Source: Dermacentor variabilis
Taxonomy: Eukaryota; Arthropoda; Arachnida; Ixodida; Ixodidae
Length of the DNA stretch: 64,000 nt
Direction of reading: 5' to 3'
NCBI RefSeq assembly: GCF_050947875.1
Contig: NC_134568.1
Coordinates: 259,233,115-259,297,114 of the forward strand
The notes beneath the pieces are model-generated. The model ran no database searches. It saw nothing but the letters and a program-made list of their open reading frames with translations, and was not told where the DNA came from. Below are positions 22,501 through 37,500 of the stretch, piece by piece; within the stretch, counting starts at the first letter, position 1, and each line of letters begins with the position of its first letter. Made by a program: the position numbers and the translations under genes.

Positions 22501-25500
22501 GTTCTCGCATGTAGTCCTCATCTTTAATCTCACTGATGAATTTTAAATTGTTAGTCTGTTCTGCTGCTGTCCGCTTTTCGTGATTCTGAAGATGTAAGAT
22601 ATGGTGGTGAAACTAAATTTTCCACAAAGAAAATAATTTGTACCTCAAAGGGTTATACTTTTTATGGATACATTGGTCTAGGCATAATATACAGGGTGTA
22701 TTTTTTTAGACAATACAGATTTTTTATAAGAAGGCTATAAGCCCAGCGCACATGACATTTTTGCAGATGAGTTCCTAGGCGGCAGGGGCATACTTTGCTG
22801 CTAGTAATGTGAGCTTCAGAAGACTAATTGACAAAGATATGTTCATTAACTTTTTTAATGATGTCTTAGGGACAGTTGTTTAAATAGAAATTTGCAGGCA
22901 GTCACATTTTAATGCACCGTCACTTTTTTCATGATCTCGAAAATCACACCTAATTTGAGATATTTATCGTTGAATTTCAATGATAAATCCAGGCAATACC
23001 GAAGCCGAGTGCTACAGGAGTGCTGGAAAGGCAGCCCCGCTATCATATCAGACTGAAATGCCCTGGGATGATCATTAGGCATGAAAAAGCTTGAAACTGA
23101 ATGTCTCATCGAGTCGCGGCAGCTACTGACACAGCACGCTTTGCCTGGCAAGCATGTGCCACTGTGTATCAGGTCAGGATTTGCCGTGGCATGCTATCAA
23201 AATTCGCCCCACACTTCTTTACGGTGCATTGCCATCTGACGCGCCCCGGGATGCGCTTAAGTCTCAATATTGCCTGGATATGGCCTTTGATTTCGGTTAT
23301 GAATATCTCAAATTACCAGCAGTTTTATGGACTTCTAACTAATGGGTGTGCCATAAATTGTTATGCCCTACAGTTTTCCATATAAGCAACTGCCCTCAAG
23401 ATAAGATGTAAAAACATGAATTAACAAATATTTGTTAATTAATATTTTGAGGGTAACTTAAACAGTGACAAAGTATTTCCGCCTTTCTATAGAGCTCATA
23501 AGCAAAGACGACAAGTGTCTCATCGTCATAGCATTTTAATAAAAAAATCTGTATTGTCTAAAAAAAAAAAACATATAGGTGAAGGCATATTGTGTGAATT
23601 GAAGTATATTGAAGTACATATTGTCTAGTCAAGTTGAGCATCTGTGAGGTATGTTTTTGTTTATGACGATCAATTACTTATGATAAATTATTCCACTTGT
23701 GAATTACTGATCTAATTACGAAGGTGTCAGTTAAAAACATTGTAGGCAATTATAAGAAACACTGAACTGCGACTTTTTCAGTAAGATGCTTATTGCATTC
23801 TTATCCCTTTTCTGTTGAAAAGGAAAGCCTGCAGAATATGAAAATAACATGTGGCTATGCACCCACCCATGCCAGGAAGCAGCACCCTCAACAAGCTCAC
23901 TCGAAGAAGACGAAATTGGTGGATGAATTACCGCTTCATGCCCCCCCAAAGACGGCGCTTCAAAATGCCCTTTAGCAGCTTTTGTGAACACCTCTAAGTG
24001 AGCCTGTTTGATGAATATGCTTTCTGGTAGGGGTGGATGCATAGTCACACTGTCTTTTTCACATTTTCCAAGCTTTCTTTTTCTGCTGGAAGGAGGAAAA
24101 AATAAGTATGCACTTAGCATCTTGCTGAAAATATCCCCAGTTTGATGTTTATTATAATAATTTATAATTTGTTAATTGACACCTTGACAATTAAGACTAT
24201 AACTTATGAGTTAATTAAGCAGAAGTGATTGATTATTAACAAAGCAAAAATTACTGGTGGATGCTCAACTTGATTGTGAACTTCTTTCTGTATGCGTAAT
24301 ACTGATCCACCTTTTTGGAAAGCTCAATATATGATAGTTGGGACACCCTGTTTTTTATACCAGGTGTTTTTTTCTTGTGTGGAACACTTTAAAAAACCTG
24401 TCATTTCTATGCCCCTGCCATTTTTGCTATAGGCTATATGGCTAAGCCGACATTAGCAGCAGGAAAAAATTTAACAATGATTTTCCCATTTATCTAAAAT
24501 GTGCTAATTGGCTTTTTAATTACAAGCTTTAGTGCACATGTTGCAACTGCGAAATTATTGTTGTATTCATTATTATTGTCATATAGGGTGAAAGAACGAC
24601 TTTTATGCTCCCTGTTCTGTTACTAAATGTACAGAACAGGGATCACAAGCAGTGCACTTTGGTTATGGTCAATCCATGTAATGGTTCATAGAACAGGGTC
24701 TCCTCTAGTGCTGTATTTGACAAATGTATTTAGTGCAGACAACGTCCAGGGCAATCCAAATGTCTGAACAATGATGTAACTGCTGTCGCCTCTAGTGCCT
24801 CATTGTTGATAGTATAGAGGGCCAGCAATGGGCCCGACTATCAACACCATGTTATCTATCATATCTTCCATGAGCAGCATGCTGAACATGCAGTAGCCGC
24901 TGAAGGCTTCAAGAAGCCCTTTTTGACAACCCCTGTAGTGATGCTGTAACCATGTGCGACTGACGTTGCAAATACTCAAATACTCTGTGGGCTTGCTATG
25001 CTAATGTGTTGCTATTGGATCTCTTTCAAAGTTATTTAGTGTCTTTGTTGTTGTTTTTTCTCTGTGCCAATGGCACACTGAGAATGGCAAGAAACTTGAG
25101 GAAAGGTAATAAAAAACATTGAATCAGAGGCCTGTATCTCAAATGAGTTATGCAATACTTTATAAATTGCCAATTTCCATGCTACCATGGCTGCAGTCAA
25201 TAAAACATTAAATAACTAATGGGAGGTATTGAAAATTTCGCAGGGAAGCTTCTGTGCAGTTTGTAACCTTGAAGGCAGAATTGCTCTTTGCTTTCTGGAG
25301 AAGTTGGCATATTGTCACCATCTCTGTGGCATCATGTTTCATGATAAAAATTGCTTGTGGTGCTTTGAATGTCCTTTATTGTAGCTTTGTAATTTGTCTT
25401 AAATAGCTGCTTTGGATCTCTGATGCTTGTGAGTGGCTTTCATCACTGAGCCTATGATGCAACTGGGTTTTTGTGCAGAAGAAGTGGAGGAGGCGCCTCC

Positions 25501-28500
25501 TCGAAAGCTGCACTGGCGCGAGGACCCCCGGCATGTGCCAGTTTTCTCACGGGATGAAGAGAGGCTGGCCTTTGAGGAGCACTTAAACCAGGTTGACCTT
25601 AGCTGTGTCGACCACTTGTATACACAGCACCAGGTAGCTCAAGAGATTACATGCCCACCAGGTACCCGTCCAGCTCCCAAGGAAGTCTGCGACCTTCACG
25701 TGTTCTCCTGCAACATTTGCAAAAAGGTGGCATATCCATTTCTTCCCTATTCTGTTTCAGTCACACGGTTGCCCCCTGTTCCTTTGTGGACTTCACTTCA
25801 GCTCTTGATTAACAGTAACAGTGTCTACAACTCTCATTGTCCTTTTGGTGCTGTAGGAGTCCAGGCTCAGAGTAATAGATTACTGCCCTGATATAACAGG
25901 TAGGATACATTGGTAAAAGTTACTCCAGAAAGCTGAAGATTGATGCAAAATAATGGTGAGCATATTGGTGTCTGTTCAAATTTTTTTGCATGAAACCAGA
26001 TGCACGTAGAAAGGAGAGCCAAGAGAATATTAACTGAAGCGAGTAACTTTTGCTGAAAGAAATGGCTCTGAAAGACTGAGCACACTTGTGAATAGGACTT
26101 GTTCACACATAGAAGCATATACAGTCATCCTCAATGTAATTAACGTCAATGTTACAGAATCCACAATATGATAAACCTTTTTCATTCCTTTTAGTTCCGT
26201 TAAATGCCTTTTTTTTTTTTCCTGTGATTTAGCAAAGTAATTTTGTTGTGCAGTTTTGATATAGTTTCATGCATGTACCTGGAGCCTTTGTCATAAGCAG
26301 AAGACAAGAAAAATGCTGCCTGCCATTGCATTCATCATTTGTACACTTCCCTACGCATGAAAGTGTTGCCAGTGAACCGTAAAGAACACTAACTGTCGAG
26401 CAGAGGACAAAATGTGCCACTGCTCAAGCTGTCATGTTGGTATGAAAATCTAGCTGGGCACTTTCCACTCCTGGGGTGTTTAGGTCTGCTCCTAAACACC
26501 CCAGGAGCCAATCAGAACAGGAAAATGCCAACCAGAAGTGTGCTTATAAGTGCTTCCATGATGATGAAGGGAATGACTGTCTTGGTGTTGTCACAAGGTG
26601 TCCTTATTGCAAACGAATACCACAAGCAATATTATGGTGATCTTGGCCTCACGACTCACTACACATGTGAAAAAACAAACAAATGGGCAGTGATAATGAT
26701 ACATGGCACCATGTGATGGTGGTAGCTAGCAGTAAACAGTAATCCTTTGATTTCATAATTATTAGTGAGTTTCTTGTTGGGTTGTGTTCATAAATGCTTA
26801 CTGACAAGGTGCCATCCACCAAGGTTGTTCTTGGAAACTGTGAAGTAATCTTCTGAAACATTGAAACCTTGTCTTTATTAAGTTTACAATTTAGCAAAGT
26901 TTTTCACTGCAAGTAGGACTTCTTTATATCAAGGTTTGAATACATTTAGAATTATGTGCTATAAGTATGAAATAAAATAATAGAGAACACTGAAGTAATT
27001 TTTGCAGATAAATTGATTCATGATAGTACTGAAGGTCAGTAATATTGTGTCAGCTATGATCTTGAGCTTCCTGTACTATGCCTTGAACACTTAGACTTGT
27101 TGACACAGCAGTGGGTGCCGTGCTGTGAATCTCCAGATGAGAAGGTAATGACGAAGCTGCACTGTCTTCTTATCTGTGTGATTGTTTTGACAATGTCACC
27201 ATAATACAACAGTGCAGCTTTTAGTTGGCACCAGATTGCATGTTGGAAAGTTTCGGAAGGACGAATTGAGCAAGCTTCTTGTCTGAAAGGCACATGGCAA
27301 AGAGCAGCTGGGGCTTCAGAAAGTTTGTGCTATATGTCAATCTGAGCTAGTCACACTGCTGAGTGCTTCTGCAGTGTAGCCCTCAATTGGTTTCATTGTA
27401 TTGTAGTAAAACCTCAATATAACGAAATTGAATGTGGAACAAGAAATTCTTCATTATATACATTACTTTGTTAAATACATTACTTCAGTATATCCATTAT
27501 TGCATGTACTGCACTATGAACGTGCATGGGCCTTTCAAGGAGAATTGCATTTACTTTGTTTCATCCATTATTTCACCATATCCCTTTTTGTTTTGATGAG
27601 GTTTGGCTGTAGTCTGCTTATACTATATCACAATTCACTAGATATTGAAAACTGTCATAAATCTGTCAGCCCGAGTTCTTCATAAGATTTCATATTTTTT
27701 TCAGGTTAGATCAGAGCTTCAGTGAAACTTGCTGACAAGTACCTTTATCACTGTGAAAGTGCCAGAGAAGCACACAATTACTGTGGCTTTTATGGCAACA
27801 CAACACTGTCAAGTATCTGGGGTTGTGTTATGATTGCTGCTGGGATGCTTTGTTTGCTTTGTACTGGATCACAGTATACTTACTTCAGAATAGGCTACGA
27901 CATTTGCTATTTCACATCATATCTGTTACAAATAATTCGTGCAGAAAAAGAAAGAAATAAAACAAACTACTTGAACTACAGATTTTGCATTGATCATACC
28001 TTTGTGTGTTATTCAACAAATGGTAGGAAAGCTATAGGAGATTTAGTTATCAATTTGGAACTAAAATGTATGGTTCAGGACTGTCTGCAGCACCTCTGAA
28101 GGTTGTACTATATAGGGTCTTCTTTTAAGATTGTACACTCTTAAAAATTTTCACTCTTTGGGGCGCATCTTGTCCCACAATAATAATTGTCATCTGCCTT
28201 GTTTTCGTTTCCTTTCTTGAAAACTCGGCGTTCGCTACTTTCCTATCAAGAATGCTATGTCATGCTGATTACACGCAAGACGTTCATGACTTAGAAGCAC
28301 CAGGCTCACAGTGTTAAAGGAAGGAAATGCGGGCAAGACAGATGACGATTATTGTTGTGGGACAATTGTGGGACAAGATAAGCCATAAAGGTTGTAAACT
28401 TTTTTAAGAGTGTATACAGAAATGAAAAAAATCATCTGTAGCAGATAGCACAATTCTTATCCTTGAACTGGATTACTCAAAAAGGTGGGCATACTTCCAT

Positions 28501-31500
28501 GAGATCAAAATGCATAATAGACTAATGTAAAAAAATCACTAGTTCAATTTTTTTGGTAATACGGCACATATTCCAATTTATGAATTGTAACTGATGAGTT
28601 TGCTAGGCATATCTACTTGGAATGAATTCTCTGGATAACACCAGTTTAGAAGTATACACTGCCAAACAAATTCTTTGGATGACACCAGTTTAGAAATATG
28701 CGCCGTCAAACTTGCAGTAAAAGTTAATTGTCGTTATTTCACTTACTTTAAAAAAAAAACACCATATTATACATTCATGCACAAAAGTATCTGAAATGCC
28801 AATGTATGTATCTCAAAACTGGCATCATCCTGAGAATTCTTTCCAAGTGGATACGTCTTGGAAACTCGCTGGCTGCAATTAGTTGATTGCAAGTAATTAG
28901 TTACAGGTTTTATGAAGCACAGATCGCCTCCCGCCTTCCACTTTAGCTGAAGTGCACAATTAAGCAGATGTGATTACCATATTTATTTTAATAAAATTGA
29001 GGTTTTCTTTCCTGGAATTCTTAGCTGTGAAGTCACCCCCTGCCTTAGATGCAAGGCTGATAGATTCAGTTACTATTTCAATATGGCAGCAGCAGCGCCA
29101 CATTTATGGTGATACCGATTTTAGAAGGCAGCGCAAATTCTAACACCTAATAAATAAGTCATGGCATATGAAGTTGTACCATATTTTTGCATGCATACCA
29201 GACGCTTCTGTTTATTCAGTATTTTGAGTGATCCTCACTGAGTCTGAGTAATCTATTGGCTACTCAGCATTGCCTTATATTGCTGTGCATACTTTTCCCT
29301 CTCCCCTCATGCAACACCTGGCACGATACGGCGGTGACAGGTGTTCCCTTTCGCCCGCTCAGCTTCGTTGAGGAGCGCTCGTGCTGTGGTGTCGCAGCCA
29401 ATGGGAACTCTGTCGAGGCATACTCGTGACGTGGCGTCGCAGGCAATGGGAATTTAGGTGCTGTTTCACTGCTACAGATGCCAGGTTTTAGAGCACAGCT
29501 CGCAGGTGCCCATTCCTGTGGTGAGAATCAGCGTCGTCCCTCGACGTCCTCGTGACCGAGTGAACGAGGACAGCAAAAGGATGAAAGAGTGAACACAAAA
29601 CGTGAATAAAATATGGTGATAGCAAAGAGGGTGTGAGGGGAAAAGTGGAGGAGGAGGGTATGGCAAAAGCGTGAGAAGAAAAGCGTAGTGCCACGCATGA
29701 CTGGCTTCACAGCAACGATGGCTACAAGATTGCACCAGGTGGTGCACGTCGTGGACAGGAAGGCGAGAATTTAGGTCTGAAATTTAGCTTTAAAAAATCA
29801 AGTGTTGTGGTATTCAATGAAAACAGCGAACAGACAGTGTCAATACAGAGCCAGGAAATGCCTCGGGTAAAAGAATATAAATACCTTGGTATATGGATAA
29901 ACAAAGGTAATAGCTATATGAAAACAGAGGAAAGAAAAAAAAAAATAACAGCAAAGGGGAAGAGAAATGTGGCCATAATGAAACACAGAGCACCATGGGG
30001 ATGCAATCGGTATGAGGTGCTCCGGAGTATGTGGAAAGGTGTAATTGTTCCAGAACTTACATTTGGAAATTCGGTTGTTTGCTTGATGTCAGAGGTACAA
30101 TCGGGACTCAATGGCAACTAACATTCAGTGGGATGCCTCGCATTGGGCGCTCACACGAAGACCACAAATGAAGCTGTGTAGGGTGATATGGGCTGGACAA
30201 GTTTTGAAGTGAGGGAAGCTCAGAGTAAAATTGATTATGAAGAACAGCTGAGGAATATGGAAGAAGTAAATGGGCTGGGAGAGTGTTCAGATATTTGTAC
30301 AGGAAAAACATTGATTCACAGTGGAGGGAAAGAACTAGGAAGCTTACCAGCAAGTATGGAATCGGTATGGTGGGCAACATGGCAACAAAGAACGTCAAGT
30401 GGAAAGTCAGAGAGGCTGAAATAATCTCATGGGTGGCGGCAATGGAAAAGGAACCTGCTATGAGCAACAACTTAAGAGGAAAAAACGAAATCAAGAAAGA
30501 AAGAATTTATGATAACTCAAAGGGAAGCTCACTACTTTTCGAAACGAGATCAGGTTGCCTTAGAACATGCACTTATAAAGTGAGATACAACAAGGAAGAA
30601 GAAGCATGCACTTACTACGGTAAAGCTAGGGAAATGATAGAGCATGTTTTATTAGAATGTGAAGATGTCTGCCCAGTTGTCGATTAGGCACCTCTGGCAT
30701 CCTTGAAGCGCTTGGGTTCAGCGAGAGTAGGGGTAAAGTAAACATGTCTGCAGTAGAGATTAGTAAGAGACAATTGGAAGATTGGTAGAAGAAAAGTAGG
30801 CAAAAAACAAAGAACTGAGGCATACAAAAACAAAGTTGACAATAGATGTTCAGAAAGTTTGGTGATGGTAATTCTTCATGTTTTTTTTTTCTTTCCCTTT
30901 TCTTTTTTTTTAACATAGGTAGGACATTGCAATATAATAACAAGAGCTTGGTGGCACAACCCACTGCCCTGTTCCAAAGGGGATGCTCATAGCTTCCATC
31001 CATCCATCGACTGTATGGAAACAAAGCGCTGCATGAGCGAAGGTTTGTCTGTGGCGGCTGCTCTGAATCACGCCCATGAATCGTGATGAGCGAGACAGTC
31101 ACACCACACTTTGCTCCATTTGCAATGTGCCGCAAGAGACAGACTGTCCGCACCAGCCACTACAATGTGAAATGAAAAGACATATACAGCTGTACTCAAA
31201 TATATACAGCTGTGACATATACAGCTGTGACATATACAGCTGTGCTCAAATTTCGCATTAGGGAGTATCATGTTTCGCTCAGTGAGCCATTTGACACTTT
31301 TGCATCAAAAACCACCGGGTATTTGCCATAGTGGAGGTTGCCAGTGACCCTTTTAGGTGCTTCGTTGCTTTTATTGCAATAGCAATTATATGGACACTCC
31401 AGGCGTATTTATGCCGTCAGCATCACCATCGCTGTGATGTTCCGTATGAAGTCCAACCACAATAACATCATCGCTGCGTGCTGCATGCTTTATGTGCAAG

Positions 31501-34500
31501 TGAAACTTTTGAGGTTTAGCCAACGATCGCGGCTCCATCTTGTGCGTGCGAGGGATGAAAGTAGGGAGATCGAGGTTTTGGGGGTGAGGGGTACTAATCC
31601 GGCGGCTTCAGCATACGGCACGGCCACACGGGTGCCTATATTGAAAACAATCTGTGATGTGGACAAAGTGCGCCGAGTTCTGGTAGCTTTTTATGCGCTG
31701 TGCTTTTGATGCTTAGTTTACATTGAAGCGAGAGGCAGCACTAAGGTCAATTCACTTGCTGCTGCTGCCGCACTTTCTCACTCCAGTGTTTTGTCAGCAA
31801 GTTTCCGCAATCATCGAGTGAGATGTGTTCATGTTTACCTCTGCGCGTGGGACACTGTGCTTGTTAATGCAGTAAGTGAATGTCTACAAGTTTATACAAC
31901 CGATAAAACTACTATCCTTACTTCATATAGCTGTCTGCTAATTTGCTATTGCAATCGATGCTTCACCTTTCGGGTGAAACTGCGACTTCTTTCTACTAGA
32001 CTGCAACACACCAAATCTGTGGCTCATCACCTCGCCAATCTCGTTGTGGGTAGCAATGTGTTATAAATTAAAGAAGAAAGAGGACGAGGGCAGCGGGCAT
32101 GTGCATCACAAGCTTGGTTTAGAATAAATCCAGCAGTGGCTTCCATGGACTTTGTCGATGGGCTTTCTGTCCCATCTGCTACATTCTAGGTATAAGTGGA
32201 ATTAAATGAACAGCTACTAGCCATGCTTGAGTGTATATTGTTTATAACGCTTGAAGGGCTGTCCTTAAAGAAGAAGCATCTAAATGGCACTTGAGACGAT
32301 CATTTAAGGTGTACCATAATATCTAACACCTTTCAATGATGGTGAAGTTCAAGTTTAATTTTGATCAATGGTGTGCAGCGTTGCACATCTTAGGGAGCTT
32401 GCAGGTTATTGCAGTAAGGAAACAGTAGAAAATGCATGAATCAGATGTGATGTATTGACCTACTGTCACGAGTGCTCTGTGTCACCTTGTTTTGCTAGGT
32501 GACGGGTCATTGCAGTGCAGTGAAAAACTGGCTTTTTCAGCAGTTGGAGGCACTGAAAAACAGCTGACTCAGACATTTGAGTTAAATGGCTGCTTGCAGC
32601 TTCATCTGACCTTGACATCTAGCCATAAAGCTTTGGGTGCATAAGTGAAGAGCAAGGGTTTCATGGGCATTTGGAAATTTCTTCTCAAACATTGGAAGGT
32701 TCACAGACTACCATATGAGAACCACTGATTGTGGTGATATTGCTGCTACAGGTATGGAGAGTTCAGCAGCACATAATCATACTATATGGCAAGGTATCAC
32801 TGTATTTTGGGCACTGCACTTAAGTTACTTGAATTATTTGGGTCACTTTCCTGTTTTGTGGCTACCGTATTTACTCGATTCTAATGTGTACCCAATCTTT
32901 TCGGCCAGAAAGGAAAAGTGCAATGCCTTCGATTGTTCACTTGCGAGCTTTTCATGGTAAGAGAGGGGAATATGGCTATTTATTCTCGCGAAGAAAATTT
33001 ATTGCATCATCACTCATCGGCACTGTTGGAGGCCTCCTTATCGCTATCAACTGCCGAGATCCTTTCATCTTCAGTGACTTCTCCGACATTAGAGAGAGTA
33101 CTGCATTACTTGACCACCTTGGAGATGATGGCAACCTAACTATAGTGTCTAGAATATACTATAGCCTAATAAACTTAAGGAGCGGTCACAAACCTATGCA
33201 GCTCGTACAGCTGCAAGGGTGTGTGGATTGGATTACAGAACTTCTTAATGCCAATGATCTGTCGAGAACTTTTGTCACCATTGGAGATTTATTTTTGTAC
33301 TTGAATCTAATGTGCATGTCACACTTGAGTAAACTTTTCAAATAAAGATTGCCTATTAGAATCGAGTAAATACTGTATGTGGGCTGCTTATTTGCTGACT
33401 CTGTACTACTCGGTCATAATTGATGGCTTTATAAAAATTGTGCTCTCTATGTTGCTTTAATTTCCTATAGCCAAATGCTCATTTCAGCAATGCACAATAT
33501 TTTTTGCTCCCTTTTTAGGTGTTCAAAACACAGTCACATATGAGGCTACACTGTCTGATCCACACAGACCTCAAGCCATTCACCTGTCATCAGTGTGATT
33601 TCAGCACCAATGCCAAAGGGAATTTGTACACGCACATGCGTAAACACACTGGAAATTACTTCAAATGCACCCAGTGTGATTTTCGGAGCTGCAACAGAAG
33701 TCACATGGCTGAACATGAGGTAAGTTTCTGCTTACTTGTTTGCATTATATATAAAGGAAATCCTGGAAAATTGTTGAAACATAGTACACACACTTTACAA
33801 TGAGGTTCTGCCTATGATTTATTATGTTGGGGCCTCCTCCTGTGTGTATTTTGGTTGTGGATGTTACTTTTCTGTGTTACAGAAAAAAATAATGATTAAT
33901 AGCCCTGAATAAAGCCTTAGCAGCCATCATGCTTCCTTTAAGATGTTAATTTTTTTTCTACTCTATGCTGTAAATTGCATAGCCTTACAGTTTCAGATAC
34001 AAAAAATCCCCAGAAGGCTGGGATATGTGAAAGTGTAGAAAGTAGCAACAGGTGTTGCTGTAGTTTCCAAGATTTTATTACTGGTGCCAGCTTTTCAAGC
34101 TTTACTGCAGGCTTATGTCACATCAAGTACTGTTTCTTGGTAAAATGGCTTGCATTTGATATTTGACAAATGACTTGGAATCGGTCTGCAAATAACTTAA
34201 TTATCCTGGGCAATTGTTGTCTGTAGGTTTTAAATGTCTACCACTGATCTTGGCCTGGGAACTAAAGCTTGTTTCTTTCTTGTACCATTTTGACTGCAAG
34301 TACAAATCTCACTTGATGCTGCATTAGCTAAAGATGCCATTGGAGGAATCTGTTTGGCTTTGATCTGGATTTTCTGGATTGAACTAGGCCTGAATGTGTA
34401 GGTCTGCTTATTTGACGGACTGTTATCCACTGAGTAGTGTAATAGGGGATCATGCAGGGTTCTCCTCTTGGTTGGTGTCAGTGGAAATGCCGCCTACCAC

Positions 34501-37500
34501 TCTGGTTTACCACCTACTGTCGTGGTTTACTACCCACTGCTCTGGTTGGCCGGTCAAAACTTTTCTTTTTCTCATAATCTTCACATGTTTCTTTATCACA
34601 TGGAGACATATTAGAAAGAAAAGTAATGTGGAAGTTGAAAATCACACTTTTCGAGTGCTCTATCAACAAAAATTAGATAGAAAATCGGGTGTTGGGAGGT
34701 GCTATTGCTAGGATGCAACTAACTCGACTTTCCGTTTGTGCAAAGCCACCGTTTTGGAACCGTCGTCGAGAGGAGAAATCTGAGCTTCAGCTAGCCACAG
34801 TACCTTATTTATAAATAATGGCAAAAGAAGCGAACGAAACATAAATAAAAAAATACTAGGGTTGCGATTCGTTTCTGGTGCTACGCGGACAGAGGAAGCG
34901 CACCTAGTGGCTAATGCAGAATTTCATCGCTGGCGTGTGTTTCGCGGGCATTTTGACAACACCAAGCTGTGGACTTTTTGTCCTGGCGAAGTTTGGCGAT
35001 TGCGGTAGGACATGTCGCTGGCTCACGTTGGTTTCGTTAATGTGTCCTAAGTATAAAATTAGTGAATTTACAATTCAAAATGGCTGAATGGTCAAGAGAA
35101 AGGGCACTTCATTGAGTGTATACCCCATCCGCCCCCATTCGCAAGCTGTCCACCCCTCAAAAATTTCTGTGGAGAACCTTAGGATATCGTTATAGTGATT
35201 GAACAATAAACATTTAATTCTCTGTTGCATTTTGAAAACAATCATGTAAATTCATTGCAAATGTACCTAAGCGGTAATACTATATTGTGAGAGCAATTAA
35301 ATGGACACTCCAGGGGAATTTTCGCCATCATCATCGCTGTTATGTTCTGTATAAAGTACGAGTGTGATAAGACTGTGCCCCGTGCACCATATGCTGTTGG
35401 TGCGAGAGAAAGCATGTGAGGGTGAACTGGGAAGGACGGTGACTTGACGAGTGCAGTCTTTCTGCATGCGCAGTGTTGGAGGTCACGTGATCAAGCGCTT
35501 GCAAGGGGGATAAGTGTGCGTCTCCTCCTCTAGCTCGGCCGTGGCTGTGCATGATTTTTCATGCGGCTGAGTGAATATGTGACCCATGCACTGTATTTTG
35601 GAGGTACTAAATTTCGGCGGGTGCAAAAGCTAAGGTAAAGCCAAGATGGCTGGTGGGTCCACGTGTGCTGTGTTCTCACGTGCCTCGTGTTTGAGCTTGT
35701 GTAATCTCAAGTTTCCAAGATGTGGTGAAACGAGAGGCAAGCACGAAGCATTCGCTTCCCACTGCCAGCGCGCTTCATCATGCTAGCGTTGTGACAGCGA
35801 GTGTTCGTGGTCATCAAGAGAGATTTGTTCATGGTTGCCTGTGTGGCACATGACACCATGCTTGTTAATTTAATTAGTATTTAATTAGTATGCAAATATT
35901 TACTGCAACCTATACAGACAATAAAACTATGAAACTTACTTTGTGTAGATGTATAATACTTTACTATCATTATCACTGCTTTGCCTTTGGAGTGAAACTG
36001 CAACATTTTACTTTACATCTCATGTAATACTAAATGTAGCATTGCACGCGTAATGCAAAAACAACTTGCCCCACCTGCGGCAAGTTGTTTTTTTATCCAC
36101 TTTCATTGCCATTAATTTATCATCTAATTCAATTAGTAAGTACAAGTAATTTCCCCTATGTTTTTCTTGGTGTCCTTGTTTGTTGGCTTCTCACGATATA
36201 AATGTAGCGTTTGAGGTACATAGTATGAGTAACGTAACGTGATATGTTATGTTTCACTTCAGATGTTTAACATTTCATTTGAGAAGTTACGAAAAAAAAA
36301 TGGACCAAGAATGTCACTGTCTTTCATTAATTAATGTGCTAATTTAAGGCTTACGCCTTCCTATTATAGCAATTATAATTCTTGTCATTGATCTCCTTGA
36401 CACCTTAATGTGGTCATTTCAGGCAACGCACAGCAGCGTTAGGCAGCGATGTGAGTTGTGCAGCAATGATTACAATACGATCAAGTCCCTTGTCAACCAT
36501 GTGCGCAAGTACCATACAAGTCCAGCGGGAAAGCGCTATCTGGCTACTTTTCAAAGCAAACAGCTTCAGAACATGGCTGTACTGCACGTGTGCCACCTTT
36601 GTAATCGCAAGTTTAAAAAGAAGGTAAGTGCTTTAGTGCCCAAGCATGTCACTTGCTTCACAGCTCAGCAAAATTCTTGCTGTTCATGTCTGCTGTTTTT
36701 CCAAAGAAAGCATTCTGCCTATGTGAGCATTTCAGCACAACCTTGCAAGAGTAGATTGTGTTTAACATTTGCCGTGTTCTTGTCCAGGTGGATCGTGATC
36801 GGCATTTGTTTGTGCATAATGTCCCTGAGCCCCCCACTGCGTACCAGTGTGGGCTATGTGGCTACCAGGCTTCACGGAGGACCTACTTGGAGAATCATTA
36901 TAGGAAACACCGGCTCGTGTATGTCTGCTCTGTGTGCTGTGGTTTGCACCTCAGTGCCACAGCTCTTCGAGCGCACTTACAGGTTTGTGTACTGTTGCTG
37001 TTAAGAATGAGTGTAGTTTTCAGTGCGATCTGAAGATTGCTGCAGTCAAGTTGACAGTTCATGCTGGGATGCATATTGTATTCAGTGACAGTGCATGTTT
37101 TTATGCTTAAGCTAGGCCATCAGCAAATTAATGGCTAGGAAACTGAACTTCTGCACTAGATTAATTTTTGCTGGCATCCAAGGTGTACAAGCCTTGGTAG
37201 TCGGCTTTTTTACAAGTATGCATTAATTTTGCTTTGCAGAAATTGTGCAGAAGAATATCGAAGGACTGTCAGAGGAATGTCTTTTGTTTACCATATTTGT
37301 GTACACACTCAGAAACCCCAAGAACATATGATGTGGTTCTGTTGCTGCAACCTTAGCATTTAAATAGCTTTTCTTTTGAACACGCTTTTATAATAAAAGT
37401 GATGTGTTGTTTTTGTCAGCCTACTCAGAGACCACTGTGGCAGAAACGTGTTTTGTCATCATCTTGTTTTAAGCTAATGTTGACTCTGACTGTAGGCTGT

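Noticed and set aside
27722..28099. 125-codon plus-strand frame
   Set aside because: Starts at GTG, has no recognisable domain and ends next to a MITE; no splice sites compatible with ZFAT phases.
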